Source of the DNA: Streptomyces sp. SID8374 | GTDB lineage: Bacteria; Actinomycetota; Actinomycetes; Streptomycetales; Streptomycetaceae | Assembly (NCBI RefSeq): GCF_009865135.1 | Contig: NZ_WWGH01000002.1 | Coordinates: 1,736,001 to 1,800,000, forward strand | Length of the DNA: 64,000 nucleotides | Reading direction: 5' to 3' | Shown: in pieces, positions 51,246-60,384 of the stretch | Layout of the letters: the number at the start of each line of letters is the position of its first letter | How positions within the stretch are numbered: the first letter of the stretch is position 1 | Notes under the pieces: model-generated | Databases searched by the model: none | Seen by the model: the letters and a program-made list of their open reading frames with translations, nothing else | Told to the model about the DNA's origin: nothing | Made by a program: the position numbers and the translations under genes

Positions 51246-52191
51246 AGCGCTCCGGTTCCTCGTCCTCGTCCTCGTAGTCCTCCTCGGCCTCGCCTGCCTC
51301 GACCACGGCCGGAGCACACGCGGCCCTGATCCGCTCCAGCACCGGGCCGGTGAGGTAGTGGTGGCGCAGGTCGAGAGCGGAGAGGTGGTTCAGGGGCTGC
51401 CCGTTCAGCAGGGCCTCCCCGCCCGCGTCGCTGAGGGTGCCCATGGAGAGCGCGAGGGTCTCCAGCTGGGCGACGACGGGCGCCGACGCCACGGCCACCG
51501 CTATCTCGTCCTGGAGCTCGCTGTTCTGCAGGCCCAGGTGGCGCAGCCGGGGGAACGTGCCGCCCGACAGGACCGGCCCGATGTCCTCGACGGTGGCGTC
51601 CGCTCCGTACCACGAGCTGCCGAACCACAGGTCCAGCCGCTCCAGCGCGGGCAGTTCACTCGCGGCGACCGCCCGCACCAGATCGCCGGGCAGCCCGCCG
51701 GACTCGAAGCGCAGCGACTTCAGCGCCGTATGGCGGACGGGCCGCAGCGCCAGCCCCTCCTGGCCGCAGCCGCGCACCGTGAACTCCTCCAGCAGTGGGA
51801 ACGCTTCGAGCACCGGCGTGATGTCACACATGCGCAGCCACGACACCTCGCACTCCTCGCCCACCACATCGGCGAGGAAGAGCCCCCGCAGGGCCGGGAA
51901 GCGGTCCGCGTGGGCGACGATCAGCTCCATCACCGGGGCGAACGGCGTGTACTCCTGATGCCACCAGGGGCCGATCAGGAGCGCCCGGACCCGCGTGGTG
52001 TCGACCGTGTCGAGGAACCGCTGCCACACGGCGGCGAAGTCCGTCCGCTCGTCGTAGCCGCACCCCAGCAGCCAGGCCACCACGTCGGCGTCGGGAAGCG
52101 CCGGGGAGGTGTCCGCTCCGGACGGCGGCGCCAGGAAGTGGACCGGCAAGCCGTGGAACCGGTCGGGATGTTGGATGTGGACGGGGGTCAT
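51226..52191 (-). CDS. STM4015-family leucine-rich protein, copy 1
   Basis: A 321-residue cytoplasmic protein. After an N-terminal domain of about 150 residues, it has leucine-rich-repeat-like units (LPALERLDLWFGSSWYG, FPRLRHLGLQNSELQDEI, APVVAQLETLALSMGTLSD, HLSALDLRHHYLTG). An acidic linker (EAGEAEEDYEDEDEEPE) leads to the last residues RYVAVSE. The tail is shared with copy 2 although the linkers differ. It probably serves as scaffold or substrate for the radical SAM and ATP-grasp enzymes encoded downstream; this is inference. ATG 52191 lies 6 bp after the copy 2 stop. Confidence 0.85.
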   Translation of the reverse strand: MTPVHIQHPDRFHGLPVHFLAPPSGADTSPALPDADVVAWLLGCGYDERTDFAAVWQRFLDTVDTTRVRALLIGPWWHQEYTPFAPVMELIVAHADRFPALRGLFLADVVGEECEVSWLRMCDITPVLEAFPLLEEFTVRGCGQEGLALRPVRHTALKSLRFESGGLPGDLVRAVAASELPALERLDLWFGSSWYGADATVEDIGPVLSGGTFPRLRHLGLQNSELQDEIAVAVASAPVVAQLETLALSMGTLSDAGGEALLNGQPLNHLSALDLRHHYLTGPVLERIRAACAPAVVEAGEAEEDYEDEDEEPERYVAVSE

Positions 52192-52197
52192 GACACC

Positions 52198-53151
52198 TCA
52201 CTCCGACACGGCGGTGTAGCGGCCCTCGGCGCCGCGGTTGTCCCACGGCTCGTTCCGCTCGGAGAGGTCGACACGCACCCCGTGCGGCTCCAGGGCCGAG
52301 CGGACCCGCTGCTCCATCGCCTCGGTGAGGAAGTGGTGGTGGAGGTCCAGCAGGTCGAGATGGGTGAGCGGCTGCCCTTCGAGGAGCGCGGCCGCCCCCT
52401 CGTCCCCCAGCGTGCCGTTCGACAGGTCGAGGGTCTTGAGCTGGGCCACGACCGGGGCGGACGCGAGGGCCGCCGCGATCTCGTTCTGCACCTCGCTGTT
52501 GCGCAGGCCGAGGTGGTGCAGGCGGGGGAACCGGGTGCCCGAGAGCAGCGGTGCCAGGTCCGCCACATCGGTGTCGCCGCCGTAGGCAGAGATGCCGAGC
52601 CAGAGGTCCAGCCGCTCCAGCGCGGGCAGTTCGCTGTCCTGCACCCCGCGGACCACCTGCACGGGCAGGCCGCCCGCCTGGATGGTCAGCGACCGCAGCC
52701 GCTCGTGCTTCGTCGGCGGGAACAGCAGGTCGGTGCCGCCCCGGACCCCGAACTCGGTCAGCGCGGGGAAGGCGGCCAACAGCGCCGTCACATCGGACTG
52801 TTCGATCCAGGTGATCTCGGCCTGCTCCGCCTCCAGATCCCCGACGAACACGGCCTCCAGCGAGGTCAGCCGGTCGGCGGCGGCGATCACCAGATTGATC
52901 GGCACCGAGGAGTCCTCCTCGTACGCCTCGCCCCACTGGCCGATGATCAGTACCTTGGCCCCGGCCGGGTCGACCGCGTCCAGGAAGCCGGCGAACTCCT
53001 GCTCCCAGCTCCGGTCGTCGTCGCCGTACGGATCGACGGAGATCCGCCAGGCCACATCATCGGCGGCGGGCCGGTCGGCCGGACGGTCCTTGTGCTGGAA
53101 GTCGACGGCCGGAAGGCCGCCGAACGCTTGCAGATGCTGCGCACCGTACAT
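52198..53151 (-). CDS. STM4015-family leucine-rich protein, copy 2
   Basis: A 317-residue paralogue of the next gene, first in the operon. The LRR-like part is closely similar (LPALERLDLWLGISAYGG, FPRLHHLGLRNSEVQNEI, APVVAQLKTLDLSNGTLGD, HLDLLDLHHHFLTE), while the N-terminal third and the linker (RNEPWDNRGAEG) have diverged. It ends RYTAVSE, matching copy 1 with different codons. AGGAG precedes ATG 53151 by 9 nt. A tandem pair implies duplication and perhaps two alternative substrates or a heteromeric scaffold. Confidence 0.84.
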   Translation of the reverse strand: MYGAQHLQAFGGLPAVDFQHKDRPADRPAADDVAWRISVDPYGDDDRSWEQEFAGFLDAVDPAGAKVLIIGQWGEAYEEDSSVPINLVIAAADRLTSLEAVFVGDLEAEQAEITWIEQSDVTALLAAFPALTEFGVRGGTDLLFPPTKHERLRSLTIQAGGLPVQVVRGVQDSELPALERLDLWLGISAYGGDTDVADLAPLLSGTRFPRLHHLGLRNSEVQNEIAAALASAPVVAQLKTLDLSNGTLGDEGAAALLEGQPLTHLDLLDLHHHFLTEAMEQRVRSALEPHGVRVDLSERNEPWDNRGAEGRYTAVSE

Positions 53152-53371
53152 CGCACTGAGCTCCTGGTCCTGGGGACGGCTGATGTCCGCAAGGTTTATC
53201 AAGCCCCACTGACAACGCCGCGACCGGGACCGCTCCGAGGCTGCCGCGGGGCCGCTGCGAACCTGCTGCGGCACCTCTCCGGACCTGCCGGAGAGGCCCG
53301 TTGTCAGACCCTGCCCGTAGCGTTTTTCCCGTGGCCGGCACAGCGGGTGCCGCGACCGAGGGGAGACGTCT

Positions 53372-53698
53372 GTGTACCGGCAGGGCGATGTACTGATCAT
53401 GGCGCTGGAGGAGTCGGCGGTGCCCGCCCCCTTCCTCAAGGCTTCGGGCGAACTGCGCGACGGGCGGGGGCGGCTGGTGCTGGCGCTGGGTGAGGTGACC
53501 GGGCACGCGCACGCCGTGCAGGGACCCGGCCGGCTGATCCGGGAGGCGGGACCGTTCGGCCCGATGCTGCTCCATCTCCCCGAGGGCGGGCGGGTGGTGC
53601 ACGAGGAGCACGCCACGATCGCGCTGCCGCAGGGCTGGTTCCGGGTGGTGCGCCAGAGGGAGTACGCGCCCGGCGCGATCCGCATCGTCGCGGACTGA
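53372..53698 (+). CDS. Small conserved protein of unknown function
   Basis: A 108-residue protein beginning YRQGDVLIMALEES (after the start) with LVLALGEVTGHAHAVQGPG, HEEHATIALPQGWFRVVRQ and a final REYAPGAIRIVAD. The histidines in GHAH and HEEH could bind a metal. It looks like a compact beta-rich domain. I know this type of protein as a frequent partner of DUF6745 proteins, encoded next here, but no function is established. GTG 53372 has GGGGAG upstream. It is divergent from the STM4015 operon. Confidence 0.75.
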   Translation: MYRQGDVLIMALEESAVPAPFLKASGELRDGRGRLVLALGEVTGHAHAVQGPGRLIREAGPFGPMLLHLPEGGRVVHEEHATIALPQGWFRVVRQREYAPGAIRIVAD

Positions 53699-53776
53699 CG
53701 TACGTACGGACACCAGCAGCACACCGAGCACGACCAGCAGATACGAAGCAGACATGAACTGGGGACGGGACAACCG

Positions 53777-54778
53777 ATGCAGCACGTGAATTCCTGGCGG
53801 GACGTGGCGGCGGCGACCGGTGCGGCGGACCGGGTGGCCGCCGAGGAGGGCGTACGGCGCGCCTACCGCACCGCCGGGCTCGCCGAGCCCGAGCGGATCG
53901 TCTGGGCCGAATCGCCCCGGGCGGCCGTCGAAGCCGTCGAGAAGCTGGCCGACGCCGGGCGTTCGGTGCGCGAAGAGGTCCGCACCCGGCCGTGGGCCGA
54001 GGAGCGCCGCCGGATGTACGACGAGCTGGGCCCGGCCGGCTGGTCCGCCCTCTGGTCCGCCACCGGGGCCCAGCTGTGGGAGACCACGGCCGCGCTCGCC
54101 GAGCGCATCCGGTCCGGTGTCGTCGCCGATCTGGCGCCCAGGCCGGAGGACGAGGGCGGTTTGCGGCTGGTCCTCCTCGACGCGGTGCTCGGGCAGCACG
54201 ACGCCGCCTGGCTCGCCGCCTTCGACGGGCGCGGTGACCGGCTCACCGGCCTGGCCGAGGTCGCGCGGAACGCTGGCTGGTGGTGGCCGTACGAGAAGGC
54301 CGTGGTCATCAGCGAACGGCCCGAGGTCCTGCACCGCGACGAGGCGGGCAGACTCGACCACGGGGCCGGGCCCGCCCTCGCCTACCCGGACGGATTCGCC
54401 CTGTACGCCTGGCGCGGTATGCCGGTGCCCGCCGCCTTCCTGGCGGAGCTGGCGTCGCTGACCCCGCAACGCATACGGGAGGAGGAGAACGCGGAGCTGC
54501 GCCGCGTGATGCTGGAGTTCTACGGCTACGACCGCTACCTCACGGAGTCGGGGGCCGAGCCCGTCCACCGCGACGAGACGGGCATCCTCTGGCGCATCGC
54601 GCTCGAAGGCGACGAGGACGTGGTGATGGTCGAGGTGGTCAACTCCACCCCGGAACCCGACGGCACACACCGCACCTACTGGCTCCGCGTACCCCCGGCG
54701 ACCCGGACCGCGAAGGACGGGGTCGCCTGGACGTTCGGACTGGACGGTGCCGCCTACGCGCCGGTACGTCAGACCTGA
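53777..54778 (+). CDS. DUF6745-type protein of unknown function
   Basis: A 333-residue protein that I recognise as DUF6745-like. The core is NAGWWWPYEKAVVISERP, LHRDEAGRLDHGAGPALAY, FALYAWRGMPVPAAFL and the helix RRVMLEFYGYDRYL, followed by a second half-repeat (PVHRDETGILWRIAL). These proteins occur in diverse bacteria beside a small RQGDVL protein, as here (78 bp upstream), and near leucine-rich-repeat genes. A pair with the neighbouring STM4015 operon is suggestive but unproven. ATG 53777 follows GGGACGGGA. Confidence 0.75.
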   Translation: MQHVNSWRDVAAATGAADRVAAEEGVRRAYRTAGLAEPERIVWAESPRAAVEAVEKLADAGRSVREEVRTRPWAEERRRMYDELGPAGWSALWSATGAQLWETTAALAERIRSGVVADLAPRPEDEGGLRLVLLDAVLGQHDAAWLAAFDGRGDRLTGLAEVARNAGWWWPYEKAVVISERPEVLHRDEAGRLDHGAGPALAYPDGFALYAWRGMPVPAAFLAELASLTPQRIREEENAELRRVMLEFYGYDRYLTESGAEPVHRDETGILWRIALEGDEDVVMVEVVNSTPEPDGTHRTYWLRVPPATRTAKDGVAWTFGLDGAAYAPVRQT

Positions 54779-54805
54779 CGCGCCGGGGCCGATCCGACGG
54801 ACGCG

Positions 54806-55417
54806 TCAGCCGGTCAGCGCGGCGTGGTCGATGCCCAGCTCACGGGCGAGCGCGTCGTCGGTCCAGCGCAGCATCGTGGTCCGGGAGAGCGGACCGGCGT
54901 ACGAGGTCATCTGCACGGCCAGGCCGTCCAGCAGGGCGGTCAGCCGCCAGGCCGCCGACTCCGGGTCCTCGCACCGGAACTCACCGGCGGCGGCGCCCTC
55001 CGCGATGACCTCGGCCAGCTCCGCCTTCCACCGCTGGTCGAGGTGGCCCGCCACCTCGCGCAGGGCGGGCTCGCGCAGGGAGGCCGCCCACCCCTCGATC
55101 CACAGCCGCCACCCCTTGGCCTGCCCGGTCGGCGCGTACCACCGCACGGCGGCCCGCAGGCGCCGTACGGCGGTGGTGCGGCGGGCCAGCAGCTTTCGCA
55201 GCTGGGCGAGGTCGGCCTCGGCCGCGTACGAGAAGGCGGCGGAGACCAGCTTCTCCTTGGTCGAGAAGTGGTAGAGCACCAGCGCGTTGCTCACCCCCAG
55301 CGCGGACGCCACATCGGCGATCCGTACGGAGGAGGCCCCGCGGATCTCGATCTGTTCGACCGTCGCCTTCAACAGCTCCTCGCGCCGTTCCGCCACGTTC
55401 AACCGGACTCTTGCCAC
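54806..55417 (-). CDS. TetR-family transcriptional regulator
   Basis: A 203-residue regulator. The N-terminal helix-turn-helix is clear: ATVEQIEIRGASSVRIADVA then ALGVSNALVLYHFSTKEKLV. The C-terminal ligand domain has WRLWIEGWAASLREPALRE and ends AWRLTALLDGLAVQMTSYAG, typical of the TetR_C group with BetI-like proteins. GTG 55417 is the start. It is divergent from a PPOX gene, and the 149-bp intergenic region carries a symmetric repeat that may be its operator. Confidence 0.92.
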   Translation of the reverse strand: MARVRLNVAERREELLKATVEQIEIRGASSVRIADVASALGVSNALVLYHFSTKEKLVSAAFSYAAEADLAQLRKLLARRTTAVRRLRAAVRWYAPTGQAKGWRLWIEGWAASLREPALREVAGHLDQRWKAELAEVIAEGAAAGEFRCEDPESAAWRLTALLDGLAVQMTSYAGPLSRTTMLRWTDDALARELGIDHAALTG

Positions 55418-55433
55418 CCGACCACCCTAGTCA

Positions 55434-55463
55434 ATCTTCCGGTCACTGCCGGTCACCGAAGAT
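55434..55463. promoter_or_regulatory. Candidate TetR operator with inverted and direct repeats
   Basis: ATCTTC (55434-55439) and GAAGAT (55458-55463) form an inverted repeat enclosing two direct copies of CCGGTCAC (55439-55446 and 55449-55456) spaced exactly 10 bp. It begins 17 bp upstream of the TetR start, so autoregulation and control of the divergent PPOX gene are likely. Confidence 0.55.
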
Positions 55464-55506
55464 CACGCCCTCATGGGGATGACGCGATGGGGGCACCCGT
55501 ATGTGA

Positions 55507-56007
<501 letters not shown>

Positions 56008-56136
56008 ACCGCCACCGAACGGATCGCGGCGGGGTCCCGGTGGGGGTCCCGCCCGCCGTGTGCCGGGTTCCGGCGGCCGCGTGCCGGGTCCCGCCGTCCG
56101 GGGCGGCTGCCCCGTTCACCTTCCTCTTCTCGCCCT

Positions 56137-56157
56137 GTCGGACAGTCCGACGATAAT
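56137..56157 (+). promoter_or_regulatory. Palindrome overlapping a -10-like box upstream of the MBL gene
   Basis: GTCGGAC-A-GTCCGAC (56137-56151) is a perfect 7-bp palindrome with a single central base. It is followed immediately by CGATAAT, whose GATAAT (56152-56157) resembles a -10 box. The gene start (56188) is 30 bp downstream. A repressor bound here would block the promoter. Confidence 0.5.
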
Positions 56158-56187
56158 GAGACGACACCGACTCCCCCAGGAGATGTT

Positions 56188-57396
56188 GTGACCGGCGCCG
56201 ACTACTTTGTCCCCTTCCGTACGAAACTGCGTTCGATGCGCTCCGAACCCTTCGGGGCCGATCCCGCCGGAGCGCGGATGCAGCGCATCCTCAGCTCGCC
56301 GAACTTCGCCGACGGAGTGTTCCAGAACCCGCTGGGGGCCCGCACCAGGCCGTCCGGGTCCGGGCTGGAGTTCGCCAAGGTCTACTTCCAGAAGGAGCAG
56401 CGGATCCGCAGGGCGCCGGCGGGCCCTGTCCCGGTCCATGCCACCACCCTCGCGGACCTGGCCGCACCGCCCGCCACCGGGCTGCGGCTGACCTGGATGG
56501 GCCACTCCAGCGTCCTCGCCGAGATCGACGGCCGCCGGGTCCTGTTCGACCCGGTGTGGGGCGACCGGTGTTCCCCGTTCCCGTTCGCCGGACCCAAGCG
56601 CCTGCACCCGGTGCCGGTGCCGCTGGCCGCGCTCGGCTCCGTCGACGTGGTGGTGATCTCGCACGACCACTACGACCACCTCGACCTGCCGACGATCCGC
56701 GCGCTGGCGGGCACGGACACCGTCTTCGCCGTGCCGCTCGGGGTCGGCGCCCATCTGGAGCGCTGGGGAGTGGCACCCGCCCGGCTGCGCGAGCTGGACT
56801 GGAACGAGACCGCCGAGGTCAACGGCATCAGCCTCACCGCCACGCCCGCCCGCCACTTCTGCGGCCGCGGCCTGCGGAACAACCAGCACACCCTGTGGGC
56901 CTCCTGGGCGGTCTCCGGCCCGGAGCACCGGATCTACCACAGCGGCGACACCGGCTACTTCCCCGGCTTCCGGGACATCGGCGCCGAGCACGGCCCCTTC
57001 GACGCCACGATGATCCAGATCGGCGCCTATTCGGAGTACTGGCCGGACATCCACATGACCCCCGCCGAGGGGATGCGGGCGCATCTGGACCTCCAGGGCG
57101 GACGCCCGCACGGGGTGATGCTGCCGATCCACTGGGGCACCTTCAACCTCGCCCCGCACGCCTGGGCCGAGCCCGGCGAGTGGACCAAGGACGCGGCCGA
57201 GGAGGCCGAGCAGGCGGCGGCGTTCCCCCGCCCGGGCGAACCCTTCGAACCTGCCGGAACGCTCCCGGTGGAGCCCTGGTGGCGGGCCGTCTCCGCACCG
57301 ATGGCCGCCCCGCAGTGGCGTACGGCGGCACCGGACGCGGTCCCGGGCGGCGCACCGGTCGCGCGGCGCGACCTCGATGTGGCCGGGGAGCGCTGA
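56188..57396 (+). CDS. MBL-fold metallo-hydrolase, NAPE-PLD-like
   Basis: A 402-residue metallo-beta-lactamase-fold hydrolase. The metal motif is ISHDHYDHLDLPTI (HxHxDH with variation), with further ligands in ATPARHFCGRGL, YHSGDTGYFPGF and PIHWGTFNLA. LTWMGHSSVLAEIDGRRVLF and FDPVWGDRCSPFPFAGPKR match N-acylphosphatidylethanolamine phospholipase D and UlaG-like relatives. It may hydrolyse a phosphodiester lipid. AGGAG precedes GTG 56188. A palindrome at the promoter suggests local repression. Confidence 0.87.
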   Translation: MTGADYFVPFRTKLRSMRSEPFGADPAGARMQRILSSPNFADGVFQNPLGARTRPSGSGLEFAKVYFQKEQRIRRAPAGPVPVHATTLADLAAPPATGLRLTWMGHSSVLAEIDGRRVLFDPVWGDRCSPFPFAGPKRLHPVPVPLAALGSVDVVVISHDHYDHLDLPTIRALAGTDTVFAVPLGVGAHLERWGVAPARLRELDWNETAEVNGISLTATPARHFCGRGLRNNQHTLWASWAVSGPEHRIYHSGDTGYFPGFRDIGAEHGPFDATMIQIGAYSEYWPDIHMTPAEGMRAHLDLQGGRPHGVMLPIHWGTFNLAPHAWAEPGEWTKDAAEEAEQAAAFPRPGEPFEPAGTLPVEPWWRAVSAPMAAPQWRTAAPDAVPGGAPVARRDLDVAGER

Positions 57397-57444
57397 CGGC
57401 GGGAGCCGGAGAGCAGTGACAGCGGGAAGCCGGGGGTGTGGTGA

Positions 57445-57488
57445 CCGTTCGGGAGCCGGGCGGGCACCCGCCCCCGGCTCCCGAACGG
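57445..57488. terminator. Long bidirectional hairpin terminator
   Basis: A 16-bp perfect stem (57445-57460 and 57473-57488) with an extra CGGG/CCCG pairing inside its loop. It separates the convergent MBL and XRE-DUF2690 genes. Confidence 0.8.
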
Positions 57489-57496
57489 ACCAAGCC

Positions 57497-58423
57497 CTAG
57501 CCGCTCTCCGCCGGCGCAGGCTTGCGGGCCGGTTCGCGCTCGTCGGTGAGTGCGGGCGGCATGGGCGAGGGTCCGCCCGCCGAGGTGCAGGTCTCCTCGC
57601 CCCTGATCACTCCGCAGGCCCGCGCGGAAGCCGGGTAGGGCGCCTCCACCATGGGGGAGTAGGTGTCGTTCTCGTACGTCACCGAGCGCTCGTTGCGGGC
57701 TCCTCGGGGCCCCTCCACCCTGGCGGTGTCATCGACATGGGCATCGGTGATGCGGGCCCAGGCGGACCGGCAGCGAGGGCTGTAGCGCAGTTCGATGTAG
57801 GTGCGGCCCGACCAGGTCGCGGCAGCCGTCCAGGCCCCGATATGGCAGCCCGTCCGCTGGGAATCCTTGTCGCGGCATTCGAATTCCAGGCATTGGGGTT
57901 CGCCCGCCGCCTTCTCCCGGTTCTGCCCCTCCGCCTCGGTCCCGCCGAATATCCAGCCGCCGATCAGTATTCCGGCCACCAGCGCCGTGCAGGCGGAAAT
58001 CGTGGAGACGAGGGTCGTTCGCGTGCCGAATGCCCGGGACCTCGGAGGCTTGTCCACCGGCGGAGCCGCCTCCGCCGACCCCTCTCGCCCTGAGGTCTCC
58101 GGCGGTACGTCCTTATCGGGGGCAGCCGTCTCACGGGTGGGCGGGGTGCTCCCCGTCTCGGGTCTCCGGCCGTCCTGCTCCTGCTCCCGCTGTCTCAACA
58201 GGGCGGCCGCGGGGACCCCGACGGCGGCCGCGAATTCGGTGATCGCCGTTGCCGGCGGGAGGGCCTTTCCGTTGAGATAACGCTCCCAGGAGGACCGGCT
58301 GTAGGAAGTGCGTTTGGCCAATGCGCTGAGGGTCAGACCGCGGCGCATACGCAGGGAACGTAACTGCGCTGCCAGGGAACCGCGGTCTCCATGCAATTCA
58401 TCCATATCATGCCTGTCTGTCAT
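57497..58423 (-). CDS. Membrane-anchored XRE protein with DUF2690 domain
   Basis: A 308-residue protein. Residues about 12-65 are an XRE helix-turn-helix (LRSLRMRRGLTLSALAKRTS, SWERYLNGKALPP). A Pro/Glu-rich linker precedes one membrane helix (STISACTALVAGILIGGWIF, near 148-168). The external part has a cysteine-bearing DUF2690 domain (CLEFECRDKDSQRTGCHIGA, IELRYSPRCRSAWARI). This links a cytoplasmic DNA-binding domain to an extracytoplasmic sensor, as in RodZ-like proteins. ATG 58423 is the likeliest start. Ligand unknown. Confidence 0.88.
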   Translation of the reverse strand: MTDRHDMDELHGDRGSLAAQLRSLRMRRGLTLSALAKRTSYSRSSWERYLNGKALPPATAITEFAAAVGVPAAALLRQREQEQDGRRPETGSTPPTRETAAPDKDVPPETSGREGSAEAAPPVDKPPRSRAFGTRTTLVSTISACTALVAGILIGGWIFGGTEAEGQNREKAAGEPQCLEFECRDKDSQRTGCHIGAWTAAATWSGRTYIELRYSPRCRSAWARITDAHVDDTARVEGPRGARNERSVTYENDTYSPMVEAPYPASARACGVIRGEETCTSAGGPSPMPPALTDEREPARKPAPAESG

Positions 58424-58499
58424 GAAATTGGGCTTCCTTGCGCTCAGGAATGGTGTGGACGGAGCCCCCATTCTTTCCCGAAGGGGCGGCCGAACACGA

Positions 58500-58576
58500 G
58501 CGGGCCGGCGCCCCGGGGCAGGGGCGCCGGCCCGCGAGGCCGTGCTGTGAGGCCGCCCCGTCACGGAGGGGCGGCC
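58500..58576 (-). terminator. Two successive hairpins downstream of gap
   Basis: Leftward from the gap stop come a 9-bp hairpin (58551-58559 with 58568-58576) and a 15-bp hairpin (58500-58514 with 58521-58535). A third copy of the GGGGCGGCC arm at 58483-58491 could instead pair with 58551-58559 around the inner hairpin, so alternative folds exist. Probably a tandem terminator. Confidence 0.7.
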
Positions 58577-58586
58577 CTGTCGAGTG

Positions 58587-60032
58587 TCAGACGGCCGGGG
58601 CCGGGTACGTCGGGTACTCCACGCCGGAGACGTGCTGGACGACCCGGATGACCTGGCACGAGTAGCCGAACTCGTTGTCGTACCAGAGGTAGAGGATCGC
58701 GTTGTCGCCGTCGACCTTGGTGGCGCCCGCGTCGACGATCGAGGCGTGGCGCGAGCCGATGAAGTCGCTGGAGACCGCGTCGGGGGCGCTGATGAAGTCG
58801 ATCTGGCGCTTGAGCGGCGAGGCCAGCGACACGTTGCGGAGGTAGTCGAGGACCTCCTCGCGGTTGGTCTCGCGGCCCAGGCGCAGGCTCAGGATGGCGA
58901 TCGAGACGTCCGGCACCGGGACGCGGATGGAGCTGCCGGTGATCGGCGCGTCCAGGTCCGGGAGTGCCTTGGCGACGGCGGAGGCCGCACCGGTCTCGGT
59001 GATGACCATGTTGAGCGCCGCCGAGCGGCCGCGCCGGTCGGAGCTGTGGTAATTGTCCAGCAGGTTCTGGTCGTTGGTGTACGAGTGGACGGTCTCCACG
59101 TGGCCGCGCAGCACGCCGTACTCGTCCGCCATCGCCTTGAGCGGCGGGACGATCGCGTTGGTGGTGCAGGACGCGCAGGACAGGATCTGCTCGTCGTCCT
59201 TGATCGTGTCGTGGTTGACCCCGTGCACGATGTTGGGGACGTCGCCCTTGCCCGGCGCCGTCAGGACGACCTTGGCGATGCCCGGGCGCAGGTGGTTCGA
59301 GAGCCCCTCGCGGTCGCGCCACCGGCCGGTGTTGTCGATCAGGATGGCGTCCTTGATCCCGTACTCGGTGTAGTCCACCGACGTCGGGTCGTCCGAGTAG
59401 ATCACCTTGATCTCGTTGCCGTTGGCGACGATCTTGCTGTTCGCCTCGTCGACGGTGATCGTGCCGGAGAACTGGCCGTGGATCGAGTCGCGCCGCAGCA
59501 GTGAGGCGCGCTTGACGATGTCCTGGCCGGAGCCCTTGCGTACGACGATGGCGCGCAGCCGCAGTCCGTTGCCGGAACCGGCCTTCTCGATGAGGAGACG
59601 GGCGATGAGGCGGCCGATGCGGCCGAAGCCGTAGAGGACGACATCCCGGGAGTCGCGGCGCTCGATCTTGTTGGCGCCGGTCGCCCCGGCGACGGCCTCG
59701 GCGGTGAACTCCTCCACCGTCAGACCGCGGTCGTCGGCGCGGAACGTCGCGGCCAGCATGCCTATGTCGATCTGGGAGGGGCCGAGGTCGAGTGTCGTCA
59801 GCGCCCGCAGGAACGGCATCGTCTCGGTGACGGAGAGTTCCTCACCGGCTATCTGCCGGGCGAAGCGGTGGGTCTTGAGGATGCTGACCACCGACTTGTT
59901 CACCAGGGAGCGGCTGTGCAGCAGGACGTTCACGTCCTGCTCGCGGTGCAGCTTCCCGATGATCGGGATCATCGACTCCGCGATCTCCTCGCGGTGCATC
60001 CAGTTGGTGAACGAGTCGTCATTGACAGTCAC
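58587..60032 (-). CDS. gap: Glyceraldehyde-3-phosphate dehydrogenase with N-terminal extension
   Basis: A 481-residue GAPDH. The usual domain begins near residue 130 with LYGFGRIGRLIARLLIEKAG, preceded by about 130 extra residues that are partly helical (WMHREEIAESMIPIIGKLHR). The catalytic cysteine is C289 in SCASCTTNAIVPP. The segment after the second Rossmann strand reads AIVVRKGSG where NAD-specific enzymes have an aspartate, so cofactor preference may differ. The long form is known in actinobacteria alongside a standard GAPDH. GTG 60032 has GAAAG upstream. It oxidises glyceraldehyde 3-phosphate or runs in the gluconeogenic direction. Confidence 0.93.
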   Translation of the reverse strand: MTVNDDSFTNWMHREEIAESMIPIIGKLHREQDVNVLLHSRSLVNKSVVSILKTHRFARQIAGEELSVTETMPFLRALTTLDLGPSQIDIGMLAATFRADDRGLTVEEFTAEAVAGATGANKIERRDSRDVVLYGFGRIGRLIARLLIEKAGSGNGLRLRAIVVRKGSGQDIVKRASLLRRDSIHGQFSGTITVDEANSKIVANGNEIKVIYSDDPTSVDYTEYGIKDAILIDNTGRWRDREGLSNHLRPGIAKVVLTAPGKGDVPNIVHGVNHDTIKDDEQILSCASCTTNAIVPPLKAMADEYGVLRGHVETVHSYTNDQNLLDNYHSSDRRGRSAALNMVITETGAASAVAKALPDLDAPITGSSIRVPVPDVSIAILSLRLGRETNREEVLDYLRNVSLASPLKRQIDFISAPDAVSSDFIGSRHASIVDAGATKVDGDNAILYLWYDNEFGYSCQVIRVVQHVSGVEYPTYPAPAV

Positions 60033-60384
60033 GTGTTTATCTTTCGAGCTAGGCGGCGCTCATATGGTAGCCGCCCCGGTCTGCTCATCCTTCAGGTGGT
60101 CCCGTCCGGAGATCCGGGACGCGGACGCTCCGGTGTCAATGCGGCGTAATCGGGCGCCCGTGCGAGAGGTCATACCAGAGCGGGACGGATGGCGGGCAAG
60201 TTCCACAACTGCCCGTCGCACACAGGTCGGTGGCGACTACCGTGTGTGCTCGGTGATCAACGGGGGGCTCCCGGCTTCGGGTCCGCCCGGCCGATGCCCC
60301 CAGCCCGACCGACCACCGTAGGTGCCACCGCATGAACGCCGACAGGAACGCCGATTCCTGGTGCCCCCTGTACCGAGGACGCTG
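60033..60384. other. Intergenic region between gap and the conservon
   Basis: About 350 bp with no gene that I can support. It should carry the gap promoter (leftward) and the conservon promoter (rightward). A weak 6-bp hairpin occurs at 60052-60075; nothing else is recognised. An upstream GTG at 60322 could extend the kinase by 21 codons but lacks a ribosome site. Confidence 0.5.
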
